Part shown: positions 1-10,690 of the stretch, piece by piece | How the letters are laid out: every line of letters starts with the position of its first letter | How positions within the stretch are numbered: position 1 is the first letter of the stretch | Assembly: GCA_963082975.1 (NCBI GenBank) | Contig: OY720344.1 | Span: 85,870,107 to 85,934,106 of the forward strand | From: Labia minor | Lineage: Eukaryota > Arthropoda > Insecta > Dermaptera > Spongiphoridae | DNA: 64,000 nucleotides | Reading direction: 5' to 3' | The notes under the pieces: generated by a model | The model's database searches: none | Seen by the model: the letters and a program-made list of their open reading frames with translations, nothing else | Told to the model about the DNA's origin: nothing | Made by a program: the position numbers and the translations under genes

Positions 1-647
1 TCAGGTGTCGGAGAAAATTAATCTTTGTTAGCTATACAATTTTGTTTGTTTGTTTTATTTACTCTGATTACATGATATTAAATTATTATTTAAATATATA
101 TATATTTTTAATTGATTTCATTTGTTTATATATAGAACAATAATCTTTATCTGACTATATATAAATGAGATGGATATTAATTATTAAAACAAAGAATGAA
201 AAAATTAAAGAAAATAAAAATAATCAAATTAAAGTAAAAAAAATATTTATTTTAAAATTTCCATCTCCCTCTCTCTCTTTTTATCATTCTGTTGTTATTT
301 TATTCACTTCATTTATAAATACAAAAAAGAACTTCGAAAACGAATATAAATACAAAAAAAAAACCAAAAATAACAAATACAAAGAATATTTATTGCCTCC
401 AGCAAGAAGAAGATTAAGCTATTCAACATTTAAATGAAAATCAAGAAATGTATATCTATATAAATGGTGCGAGCACAAAATAATGAAAATAAATGTTGTC
501 GGAATTCATTCCTTCAATGGTGGGTGAGGAATTAAATTTGGTTCTTTGATTATATATAAGGTTGTCTTCTTTTGTTGAAAGAAATTTACATTAAGTATCA
601 AAGATGTGATTTTTTAGTTCATTTTTTCCATCCCTTTGTAATGAGAA
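1..647. other. AT-rich DNA, no gene seen
   Basis: The stretch is dominated by A and T homopolymers and short TA runs. The only open frame of any length (165-437) encodes a lysine-, asparagine- and isoleucine-rich peptide of the kind produced by AT composition. I see no splice-bounded exon and no recognisable repeat here. Confidence 0.6.
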
Positions 648-904
648 TCTTATCTTATTATGCTAGCTAAAATTGTATATATGTATTTATCTATATATAT
701 TGGTTCTCAAAAACCGCTCTAACGATTTTTTTCAAATTCACACTAGATATAGTATTTATAAAGAAAAATTAAGTTTTATTGATGATATCTCTTGAAACAT
801 ACAGCTTCATTATTAATTTCTTAATTGAAAATTATATATGGAAAACGTCAAAATTTTTAATACTGCCTGCTAAGACAGTAAAAAAATGACAATTTTTTAT
901 CTAA

Positions 905-985
905 ATACATATAGTCCAGCGGTTGGACTGATGTTTTAACGAGTGGATTTCGTCGGTTCGAAACTCGCCGGGTGAATCGTTATTT
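905..985 (+). promoter_or_regulatory. tRNA-like block with Pol III A and B boxes
   Basis: TAGTCCAGCGG at 912-922 fits the tRNA A-box pattern TRGYNNARNGG, and GGTTCGAAACT at 955-965 fits a B box apart from its last base. They are 32 nt apart, as in a real tRNA. No convincing acceptor stem flanks them, so this is a tRNA-derived piece rather than a tRNA gene. The block recurs inside HelL copies at about 27355-27430 and 25575-25650 (minus strand), so it travels with the element. It could act as an internal Pol III promoter or be a captured or SINE-derived tRNA. Confidence 0.5.
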
Positions 986-1514
986 AAAAATGAAAATAAT
1001 GATTTTGTTATTTTTTTTTCTTTTTATCTATTGTTTACTTTTTAATAAATTACTATTCTATATTTATTTATTCATTGTTCTTTTATTAATAAAGTTTTAG
1101 ATAGTTTTATAAGTTTTAATATTTTTTCAATAAAATATTATTCAATATATTTATTAATATTATTTTATTTATTATTATTGAGTACCCGAAGTTCCATTCA
1201 TTTTAATCAGATTGATGCAATGATGCAACAGTTAATAATTGTAATATTGTAATAAATTTCTATCTTGAAAATTGTTACATATTATTCAGGATATTTTAAA
1301 AACTATTTCTTTCTTTAATTAATATTCATTTTTTCTATAAGTCAGATATATTTCCAAATATTAAATAATTTTTGAAGTGAAAACTTCTTTAGCGGCGTTG
1401 AGCACTTTTGCGGGATGGGGAAAAAGTATAGAACTCGCGTGATCGTGACCAACACCATGAAACCATCTGCTTTCAAATTTCTTATAACAGAGCGCGAAAT
1501 TTGAATTGTCATTA

Positions 1515-1665
1515 GAACTGTTTTATAAATTATCTCTAACATATAAATATATATTTATTATGTAAAGTTCATTTCATATATACATATATAATCAAAATTA
1601 TACGAAATGAACTTCACATAATAAATATATATTTTATGTTAGAGATAAGAATTATAAAACAGTTC
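1515..1665. repeat. Imperfect palindrome of about 145 bp
   Basis: The left arm begins AACTGTTTTATAAATTATCT and the right arm ends with its complement AATTATAAAACAGTT at 1665. The centre carries TTCATTTC and GAAATGAA. The arms match through TAACATA...ATATATATTTATTATG. The right arm recurs as one end of the HelL copy at 28016-28640, so the palindrome may mark two HelL bodies joined head to head. Confidence 0.6.
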
Positions 1666-2123
1666 GTATTGCAATATTTTAAACAAAGTTGTGTATTTAT
1701 ATATATATAAATATAAGTTACAAATTTGTTTAAAATATATGTTTAAAATAATATATAAGTTATATATATATACATGCATATGAAATTCATCTTTCTCGTG
1801 AAATAGCGCGAATTTCGTCTGTTTTAAAATTTCTTACGCAGAAGTTTTCACTTCTGTCGGCCAGTCCCACGACTGCCAATTTTGCTTTTTTAATTCCGAA
1901 AAGCTGCAAAGCACGTTTTTTTGTCTTTAGTTTGTTTTATAACCACTTGGGGCGCTAAACAGTTTTTCAAAAAAACACTATAGAAAAAAAATATATGTAC
2001 CTATATATTATATATTTATGTATTATTGAGGAGCACAAGTTCATTAATTTTAATCAGATTGATGCAAATGTGTAACATTTAATAATTGTAATAAATAATT
2101 AAAGAATTGTGTATCAATATTTT

Positions 2124-2239
2124 TTAAAGGGTAGAGCGAGAGCTCGGTGTCCCAGGTATTAATATTACCAGCCAAATCCAATAATAATGAATCATTTTTT
2201 TTAACTTAAGTACCGAGCCGAGGCTCGGGGTCCCGGTAC
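2124..2239 (+). other. Double HelL 3' terminus
   Basis: Two terminus-like modules lie 81 bp apart. The first (2124-2158) has hairpin GAGCGAGAGCTC, then GGTGTCCCAGGTA. The second (2211-2239) has the palindrome ACCGAGCCGAGGCTCGG, then GGTCCCGGTAC. The same pair with the same spacer occurs on the minus strand at 23598-23714 and 28016-28130. Either module could end transposition; the second looks like an added distal terminator. Confidence 0.55.
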
Positions 2240-2881
2240 TATGTATTATTCACTAGATTGTTATCCTTTCGCCCCAAAATAAAAGATTAAAATATATTAT
2301 TTAAGAAGGCAAATGAGCTTGTTAAATAAAATTAAAATAAAACAATTAACAATAATTTCAATTACAGTTTTTTATTAATAATATAATTCGAAGGAATATT
2401 TTTTTTTACAGAACCGGTGTAGTTCTGTTACAATTTAATTATTTTGCGTCCCACTTTACTACATATATAAATTGGTAAAATGTCACCTCTCATTTACTTT
2501 GAAAAAACTGCCTGAAACTAATTTCGTTTAATTGAAGTATATAACCTCTAAATTTGTATTCGTTTTTTATTTCACAATTAAAATGGTGTCCTTGTGCGAT
2601 CCATGGTCTTAACTTTAAAAATATTAGAAATATATAGTCTGATATGTTGCATAAATACTTAAATCTATAACTAATTAATATTTAAAATTTCTTTAGTAAT
2701 TTAAATTTTTTAATCTTCCTCATGCCAATCAAGTGTCTAATGCATTCCTAATAAATAATCCAGTAATACCTAACAGAACTATTTTTAAATTTTAATATAA
2801 TAATAGCAATGTAACATACTATATTTATGGTTCAATTATGATTAAAATTAAATTTTTTCAACATATTATCTAATTAATATA
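2240..2881. other. AT-rich DNA, no gene seen
   Basis: There are no open frames, exon-like segments or recognised repeats beyond simple AT-rich sequence. Confidence 0.5.
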
Positions 2882-3425
2882 AAAAAAATCTGGAGTGTCT
2901 CCACTCGACTATCTCGCAATTTGAATTAGATTAAATAACATATATTATATTTTAATTAAATTATAAATTATATAAAATTAATAAATAATATTTATTAAAC
3001 GTGCGGGTGTTTGACTCTTTGTTGATGGCACCACACGTCACGTGCTGGGGCGTGATTTGCAGTCGTGTTAAAAAATTAATTCCAGTACTTTCAGCGATTC
3101 ACTCAAGCTAAAATTCTATATATAGCAGTTTTATACAATTTTTAATCATTTTTACGGTCAGTTTAGAGGAAAAAAAATAAAAACGTGGTAGATAATGAGA
3201 CCAACTTCCGGATGAGCTACATTTCTCAAAATTTGATAGAAAATGCTTGTGTACCAATTTTCATTATTCTAGCTCAACCGTTTTTTCGTGATCTTGTTTA
3301 CATACCCACACACACACACACACACATTTTTCTAAACCTTAGTAAAAAATGGCTCAGGGACCATCAAAACATATAAAACATTCAAATCTTGACATCGAAA
3401 ATTTTCGTGATCGCAATACTATCTC
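2882..3425 (+). repeat. RepC dispersed repeat, copy 1
   Basis: About 540 bp match the stretch at 15178-15745 in the same orientation. Shared landmarks include TCGACTATCTCGCAA, GTTGATGGCACCAC, TTTCAGCGATTCA and TACAATTTTTAATCAT. A (CA)n microsatellite lies at 3306-3326. The copy ends near a segment reading GACATCGAAAAT. It contains the motif AGCTCAACCG seen in other unrelated repeats of this window. Neither copy has an intact long reading frame. Confidence 0.7.
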
Positions 3426-3585
3426 TGGCGAGATATTAATGAATATATTTCATGAATATGAAAATAGAAATTATTTTTAATGTAAACATCAAAAAAAAAT
3501 TTTATATCTATGAATAATATTTGTTCGACATTTATAAGTTCAACAATTCAATTTTTTAAACGTATAAAAAGATATCAATTTCATA

Positions 3586-3625
3586 TTTTTACCGACCGAC
3601 GATAGTAAGGGAGAAATTGTTTTCT
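3586..3625 (+). repeat. RepA 5'-end fragment
   Basis: TTTTTACCGACCGACGATAG and the following AGTAAGGGAG match the 5' end of the RepA family. Similarity stops at about TTGTTTTC, leaving a 40-bp fragment. The other end of the element is not present downstream. Confidence 0.65.
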
Positions 3626-3723
3626 GTGCATTGCTAGCCTTTTTACGAAACTGTCTCCATTAGTTACATTTTAAATACAAGCAGTCAGTATTTTATTTAA
3701 AGTTTATATCGTATATCATAGGC

Positions 3724-4959
3724 CAGAGGTGGGGAACCTGCGGCCTCCGCGAGGTTCTTGTGCGGCCCTTTGCCACCTAGTACAAAATGGTAGAGTTCGT
3801 TTCAAACAACTATTGTACATCAACGCCATGACAGTTGCGCGAAAAATCTGTCCAAAAATAGTCATATTGTAACATGACATCAGAATACTAGTCTGAAACC
3901 GACTTTAACACGCATAAACGAGGCTCTGGCCCATAGACCATCCGTTTTAGACTTGGACACTAAATGTTAATTTTTTAAACAGTTTTTAGCACCCCCAAGT
4001 TGCAATAAGAATGAACTAAACGAAAAAAGCCGGCTTATGTGTCTATGTTTTTTCTTTTTTTAGTTAGAAGGATTATTAAGAATTAAAAAATTGGAAAATT
4101 TTCAGGCAAGTGAAAAAATTATTTATCGGAGATTTCAGAATTCCAGAAATCAATTATGCTTTTTTCAGAGTATTGCCGAAAAAAATATTGGTTTTATATT
4201 TAAATAAATAATTTTTTACTTTACCGAAAATTACACAATGTTTATCTAATTTACATATCTAAAAGAAACGAATAATGTTCTATGTTTACATAGAAAATAT
4301 TTATTTGAAAATAAATTAAAATTTACAAAATACTATTTACAAAATCTGTCATATAGAGCAGTCACATGCTGGCATTTGAACCACATTTAATAGATATATC
4401 CGAGGCTCCTGCAGAACTACAAATGGAGTTAATTGATTTAGGGGAAGATAGTATCATCAAATCTCTTTTTAACACTAAAAATGATCCCATAGAAATCTGG
4501 AAAAATGCTGTTGAATATCCATGCCTTCGAAAACATGCTCGCCGTTTACTTTCCTGCTTCGGAAGTACCTACTGTTGCGAGACAACATTTTCTCTCATGT
4601 CAAAATTAAAAACAAATTTAGAGGATCAATTAAAGCTGTGTGTTACGAAGCTTGATCCAAATATACAATTACTGTCAAACAAAAAACAAAGCCAAATAAG
4701 TCACTAACTTAGTGAATAAAAAAATTTTTATTGTATTTTCTTATAATATTATTATATTGTTTTATATGTATATTATATTTAAAATTTTGTAGTATTATAT
4801 TTTGTTTTTTCTATATAATGCAATAAATTGTTAAATCTATAGCAAAACTATAATAATTTCACAAAAGTCACTTTCTTAGGTCAATCAGCTTATGCGGCCT
4901 CTCTTATTGCTGCCTAATTTAAATGTGGCCTCTAATGGTAAAAAGGTTCCCCACCTCTG
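3724..4959 (+). mobile_element. Deleted hAT transposon, 1236 bp
   Basis: The 15-bp TIRs CAGAGGTGGGGAACC (3724) and its exact complement (ending 4959) are flanked by the perfect 8-bp duplication TCATAGGC (3716-3723 and 4960-4967), which is diagnostic of hAT elements. Only the C-terminal transposase region survives (4366-4707); the BED finger and catalytic core are gone. It therefore depends on a transposase supplied in trans. Perfect TIRs and duplication suggest a fairly young insertion. Confidence 0.93.
4366..4707 (+). pseudogene. hAT transposase C-terminal fragment (dimerisation region)
   Basis: The 113-aa frame carries the hAT C-terminal motif: FGSTYCCETTFS, then MSKLKTNLEDQLK and LDPNIQLL. 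It ends in KKQSQISH, very like the LKQAQVSH end of the complete transposase at 28761-30617, so both belong to the same broad ZBED5/GTF2IRD2-like hAT lineage. Full transposases here are about 630 aa, so over 80% is missing. The methionine at 4366 is simply the first in the surviving frame. It lies wholly inside the deleted hAT. Confidence 0.85.
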
Positions 4960-5141
4960 TCATAGGCCATTATTAATATTTTTTTAAAAATAATTTTAGA
5001 TGCTGTTATAAATGCAAATAGTATGCAAATACTTAAATAAATGATTCTAAAAAAATAATTCAAATAAGCAAGACAATTTTAGCTTTTATTTCTACATCAA
5101 CTTTTTACACTTTTTGTCTTCTTGAAGGGAAATTACTTTAA

Positions 5142-5769
5142 TTTTTACCGACCGACGATAGTAAGAGAGGTTTTGTTTTCACACCAAATTTTACATGTGG
5201 AGATTTTTACATATCTCCACGAATCATGCATTTTCTTAACAGAAAAAAGTATTTTTAGCATGATGTCTGTCCGTCCGTCCGTCCGTATAGATGTGTACAG
5301 CTTGAACGGCTCAATGGATTTTGATGAAATTTGGTATATTTACTTAATGTATCAGTATGATGAATTGATCAACTTTTGGTGCAAATCCGGTAACCGGAAG
5401 TGGTAGTATTAGCGATCGACGATAGGAAGGGAAGGGTTATTTTCACACCAAATTTCACATGAGGAGATTTTTTACATATCACCACGAATTATGCACTTTG
5501 TATTGGTTTTATCCTCGAGAAAAATCATCTTTATTAGTTTTTTCTTAATTTAAAATTATATGACGTCATCCAGCCATTCATGACGTCAAAGCCTAGTCTT
5601 ACATATATATTATAAATAAAATAAAATTAAAAATATTTATGTTATATCCATATCTGTTTTTTATTACATTAATAGATATATTAAAATTATTTAAAATTGT
5701 TTCTGTAGCTGTAAATTAATTTACTTCAAACCGTCGGTCGGTCCGGATCTGGCCACAAGTCAACTTATT
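5142..5769 (+). repeat. RepA element, full-length copy
   Basis: It runs from TTTTTACCGACCGACG to GGCCACAAGTCAACTTATT. Internal landmarks are (GTCC)n at about 5271-5286, the motif GGCTCAATGGATTTTGATGA, and a second copy of the 5' sequence starting near 5412 (ATCGACGATAGGAAGG...TTTCACACCAAATTTCACAT). An open frame runs through the first half (5122-5406), but it is conserved at DNA level across copies and resembles no known protein. I treat RepA as a non-autonomous element of unknown class. Confidence 0.8.
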
Positions 5770-7325
5770 TTATCGATAAACAAAAAAGTATAATATAAAT
5801 AATGACAATTTTATTTCGGCACGATAGTTACTTCATAATGATTTTTTATAAAAAATTTTTTGAAAAAGGTTCACCATCTCTGATATAAAAAATATACATA
5901 TATCTATAATTAAATAATGTAATTAAATAATAAGTTATTTAATTTAAATCTCTCTTTCTCTCCAGATATAGATATTTCTGGCGAGATAATAATAGTTTAA
6001 TATTTAATGTTAATATAAAAAGTAATCTTAATTAAATTTTTATTTTTTCACATTTAGGGTTTCTTCTTCTATACACTTATTGGTTTATCGATTTTAGAAG
6101 TTCCCAAAGTTAATCGTAAGTAAAATTAATAGACTTCTCGTTAAATCTTTGGCCACAAATGAATACCACTTGATTTTCGTAAATTGTCTCATTTGTTAAT
6201 TAAATGAGCACAGGTTATATTATCTTTTTTTAGATACATCTCTGTTCATTTTCTTTTTTCTAGAGCTCAAATTAACAAATAAAAGCACCCAATGTATTCC
6301 TTAAATTCAAGAAATTTATACAGCTAAAGTAGGATGCTTTGAGAGTCTCTTGACTTTTATTTTAGACAGAAAATGCCCTTGGGATTGATTCATTTTCAGT
6401 GATGAAATGAGTGCATTAATTCATTGGAGACTAATGAGGGGGTGAAACACGAGAAGAAAATGAGATGGTTTGAAAATAAACGTTATTGATCTACGCTCAA
6501 AATTCTTGAACAAAAGAGGAAAATAATATTTCTAATTACGCATATTTTTATATGTAATATTTATTTAAATTTGTTTTTTTATAAATGTACATCAAGTAAA
6601 GTGTAATCAAAAAACCTCACATCATTCAAAAACAATCATGGTGTCAAGTACGAGACCGTCATAAATCACAACAAAAACTGACCATCGGGCAATTAGGAAA
6701 AAATTATTCTTCTACAATGATAAAATAAATCCTTAAACATTTGTAGGAATTCTTGAGAAATCATTTAAGATTGGTTAGAAAATGATGTAATATTTCACAT
6801 ACAGAACTGATTTGATTTTGACATCAACTGATTACAACTTATTTCTAAATTTGCAAAATATAAAATATAGGATATAAATTAAATTGCAATTGGTTTATTT
6901 TTTTCCAATAACGACATAAGTTATGAGATAAGAATCTTAAAACTAAACGAAAGATAGTAAAAGGTCAAAGAATAAAATGTAAAATATGTAATTGATTAAA
7001 TGTTATTATTTGCCTTCAATGAAAAATGGGTATTAATTCATATTTCAAAATTAATTTGTTGCCAACACAACTATTATTTCTTTTAATATTAAAATTATGT
7101 ATTATTTTTACAAACTTATTTAATAATTCTCTTTCGGATGACGTAAATGAAAGTAGTGTGATGCTTTCGCAACAGTTTATTTACCTTTTATAATCAAACG
7201 GTCATTGGATAAACTAAAAAAACGTGTTAGAAAAATAAACAATTTAAAAATGGACAGGAAGCCGATTGATTAACTTTAAATTAAAATGTATATTTTCAAT
7301 CAATTTGTTTTTATTTATCGATATT
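5770..7325. other. AT-rich DNA, no gene seen
   Basis: No open frames, splice-bounded exons or terminal repeats were recognised. Composition is slightly less extreme at 6600-6720, without recognisable coding. Confidence 0.5.
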
Positions 7326-7500
7326 TTAAATTTTTTTTAAAAAAGGTTTTTGTCGGTTCATGACCTCTAGAATCCAAAAGTGACTGGAATTTTTCATGTC
7401 TGTCTGTCCGGAAATTCTAATGTTATAGACTCAAAATTGGCTGAACCGATTTCAATGAAATTACATCACCATATTATAAGACGTTTCTAGCTAAGTAAAA
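7326..7500 (+). repeat. Dispersed repeat carrying the 'GAACCGATTT' motif
   Basis: The stretch has TGTCTGTCTGTCCGG followed by TTGGCTGAACCGATTTCAAT. This is the same arrangement (tetranucleotide run, then a conserved 'CTGAACCGATTTTGATGAAATT'-like sentence) seen in RepA and at 10400, although the surrounding sequence differs. Confidence 0.4.
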
Positions 7501-7539
7501 CATCCAAGTGTTAGACCATCTGCTTTATTCACCAGTTCG

Positions 7540-7667
7540 TGCACCAAGGTCAAATCTTCATTAAAAGGAACAAGATATCAGTCTGTTAAAGCTGTGAAAG
7601 AAAAAATGGAGCTCACAGAAGAAGACTTTCGAACAATGGAAAATTTGATTGGAGCGTTTTAGGGATA
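7540..7667 (+). pseudogene. Mariner transposase C-terminal relic
   Basis: Translation gives a stretch like LKGTRYQSVKAVKEKM followed by LTEEDFRTM, then a stop after a frame slip. This resembles the mariner C-terminus (RYQSVEAVK..., TEADF..C.EQWK). No TIRs are visible, so it is a truncated piece. The family is clear only from this short stretch. Confidence 0.5.
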
Positions 7668-7708
7668 GAGGGTGATAATAACTAAAAGGTGAAGGTAATA
7701 ATAACTAA

Positions 7709-8339
7709 TAAGTTGACCTGTGGCCAGGTCCGAACCGACCGACTGTTTGAAATAAATTAATTTCCAGCTACAGAAACAATTTCAAATAATTTTAATATAT
7801 CTATTAATGTAATAAAAAACAGATATGGATACATAAATAATAAATATAAACATTTTTAATTTTATTTTATTTATAATATATATGCAAGACCAGGCTGTGA
7901 CGTCATGAATGGCTGGATGACGTCATATAATTTTAAATCAAGAAAAAACTAATAAATATGATTTTTCTCGAGGATAAAACCAATACAAAGTGCATGATTC
8001 GTGGTGATATATAAAAAAATCGCCTTTGGTGTGAAAATAACCCTTTCCTTCCTATCGTCGATCGCTAATACTACCACTTCCGGTTTCCGGAATTGCACCA
8101 AAAGTTGATCAATTCATCCCACTGATGCATTAAGTAAATATACCAAATTTCATCAAAATCGGTTGAGCCGTTCAGGCTGTACACATCTATACGGACGGAC
8201 GGACGGACGGACAGACGGACGGACGGACAGACATCATGCTAAAAATACTTTTTTCTGTTTAGAAAATGCATGATTCGTGGAGACATGTGAAATTTGGTGT
8301 GAAAACAATACCTCCCTTACTATCGTCGGTCGGTAAAAA
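7709..8339 (-). repeat. RepA element, full-length copy
   Basis: It starts (in + direction) AGTTGACCTGTGGCCAGGTC and ends TATCGTCGGTCGGTAAAAA. The tetranucleotide core GGAC/AGAC is expanded at about 8195-8231. Internal landmarks match the other copies, including the paired TGACGTCA-containing segments near 7900-7925. Confidence 0.8.
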
Positions 8340-10139
8340 TGTATAAATTGAAAATAAAATAATTTGCAGTAATAGTCTCGTCATTTTATAACCACATCTC
8401 GTATATATATACTTTTATACATTAAGAATAAATATATATACATTTATAAATAGGTATTTTACAAACATTTATTTATTAAAATAAAAAATCTTGACTTTTT
8501 ATTTTATATCTATTTTTTTTTCTGTTATCATATATAAGTATATACATTTAAACATACGGATAACTTCACAAAAGCGTAATAATATCAAACATTGCTTTTA
8601 ATAAAGGGATGATGTTAAAGTACTTGTTTATTATGATACTTGTATTCAGGGCCAATGAAAAAAAACATTTTATAATATATACATATATATTCAGTGTAAA
8701 TTATTTATATTAAAATATGCTATAAGTTAATGTGACACAAAAGAAATAAAATAAATAAAAAAATTATAAAAAGGGGACATGGTAAATTTTTATTTACCTT
8801 GGAAATATTTTATAAAAACTGAAAATTGGATGTACTTTAGAATTTGGGCATATCATTATTATTATTAATAATAATAATCGTTTTGATAATAATAATAATA
8901 ATAATTTCAATCTAGTTTTTTAAATCATTAATAAATTATTTCAGAGTGATAAAAAAATTCTTGTTTTTAGAAATCTGCTAATTCAAGTAAAAATTATTCT
9001 TTTCTAAAATATATAAAAAATTCTAAGAATGAAGTCTTTTATTTTATATTTTTATTATATACAAATAATTAATTTTAAAAAATTATAATTAAATATTAAT
9101 AATTAATTTTTCATAATCCCAAGTTACGGTAATGCCACTTTCCATTAAATTGTTTACGGACTCTTTTACTATGAAATTCATTATTATTTTAGATATTATT
9201 GTTATTATAATTTCTATAATTATTCACTGAATCTCGTTATATTAAAAGTATATAGGTATCTATTTAACTGATATTTTATTATCCGCACTTTTTTTGTTTT
9301 GTTATTTGCTACACTTTTTGACTATACATAAGTATATTTTTTTTATAAAAATTATTTAAGTATATTTTTTCATTTTTAAATTTATTATCTAATATGTATA
9401 TATATATGTACTAATATCTATATACATATTCTTTACAATGTATTATTACTTAAGATTTGCATTGAATATGTAATCTGTTTAATTAAATTAAATTTTATAT
9501 GTTGTTACTTAAATACTTTGAAACTTATATTAATATATATAGCATTAATGTTTAATTAATGTATGAAAAATCTGAATGCGAATTTCATTAACTTCATCCT
9601 TGCACACCCCTATATTGATTTGTCAATTTTAAAACAATGAAAAAAATAAAATCATAATATAATTTTGTTTGTAATATATTGTTTTAAAAAAAGTTATTTT
9701 GATTTCATTCATAAAATTCAAACTTATTATTAATCTATCCTGATTAACCTTCGCTGAATTCACCCTACTATTTTCTATTAATAATAAACAGAGTGCTATC
9801 ATGCTATCAATTAAATTAAAGATTCATTTTAATAATTTTAAACCCATTTTTTTAATAACTCAACCCATACTAAGACTCCAATATACGTACACCTATATAA
9901 ATATTATTCATCTTATATATTCTACATCCAAGAACATTATTTTTTATTTCTTAAAATTAGGTTAAAAGATTCTCCTATTGTTTGTCATAATCATATTATT
10001 ATTATTATTTTATACACTACTCATTAACTTCTTGTTTCATGATTTAAGAGATATCAAATTATTCTAAAACAACAATAAATATACAAACATTCACTTAGAG
10101 CTATTTATGATTGATGTTGATCTTCATCTACAAGCATAT
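8340..10139. other. AT-rich DNA, no gene seen
   Basis: About 1.8 kb of A/T-dominated sequence with short (TAA)n runs (8855-8905). No exon-like or transposon-like structure was recognised. Confidence 0.5.
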
Positions 10140-10660
10140 CTGATTACACAGATCTAGGAGCGCTGGCAGAAAACACCGAGGCTGCCTGGACGTGACAAGC
10201 ACCGGTTTTCACCCCTCACAGCAAAATAACGGTGGCACCTGTAGACCTAATTTTTTTAGGTCTTATAGGCGCCGGCCACCAGACAAAAACAAAAAAAAAT
10301 CATTAATTTTTATTCATTACAACCAGAGATATTAAATTTTAAAAATGACATTTTTTTCAACTTTTCATGTTCTTCGTCATCTTCAACATTGACAGGCCTA
10401 CAGCCTTAACTACTGAACCGATTTTGATGGGGAATGTCTCATTTTGTTTGCCTTGGTGGGTAGGTGAAAGCTTTGTATAAAAATGTTGCAAAAACATTTT
10501 ACAAAATTGCCAAAAATGCAAAAACGCGAAAAAAATCACTTTTTTGGCTATTTTAATTTCATTTTTAACCCAATTTATACGGGAGTAGTCTATGTCTTAT
10601 AGTGGCAGGCCACCAGACAAAAACAAAAAAAATCATTAATTTTGATCAAGATACATTAAT
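10140..10660 (+). repeat. Unclassified repeat with direct copies of a 35-bp segment
   Basis: GGCCACCAGACAAAAAC followed by an A run and TCATTAATTTT occurs at 10273 and again at 10607, about 335 bp apart. Between them is CTACTGAACCGATTTTGATG, the same motif found in RepA. The 10140-10275 part is unusually GC-rich for the window. The open frame on the minus strand (10357-10539) resembles no known protein. Confidence 0.45.
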
Positions 10661-10690
10661 ATATATATATTCTACAAAAAGCATTGAAAT

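Larger units (their letters stand above)
648..2239 (+). mobile_element. Helitron-like (HelL) composite
   Basis: The 5' end reads TCTTATCTTATTATGCTAGC from 648, preceded by A. The 3' end reads GGGGTCCCGGTAC ending at 2239, followed by T, which fits insertion between A and T. Inside are a tRNA-like block (905-985), a 3'-type segment at about 1176-1265, a large imperfect palindrome (1515-1665), and a second body (about 1660-2239) that recurs in inverse orientation at 28016-28620. The duplicated 3'-type segment suggests at least two elements fused or nested. There is no coding capacity. A|T targeting, a 5' TC and a GC-rich 3' hairpin fit Helitrons, but the canonical 3' CTRR is absent, so the assignment to class is inference. 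Confidence 0.55.

Noticed and set aside
165-437. 90-codon open frame near the window start
   Set aside because: Peptide is almost all K, N, I, F and Y, as expected from A/T runs; no domain, splice or start context.
905-985. Functional tRNA gene
   Set aside because: A and B boxes fit, but no acceptor stem pairs and the block is repeated inside transposon copies.
3306-3327. CRISPR-like or regulated repeat
   Set aside because: It is a plain CA microsatellite; no spaced repeats of CRISPR type occur anywhere in the window.
5122-5406. RepA open frame as a protein-coding gene
   Set aside because: It lies wholly in a dispersed repeat, reads through a variable tetranucleotide run, is broken in other copies and resembles no known family.
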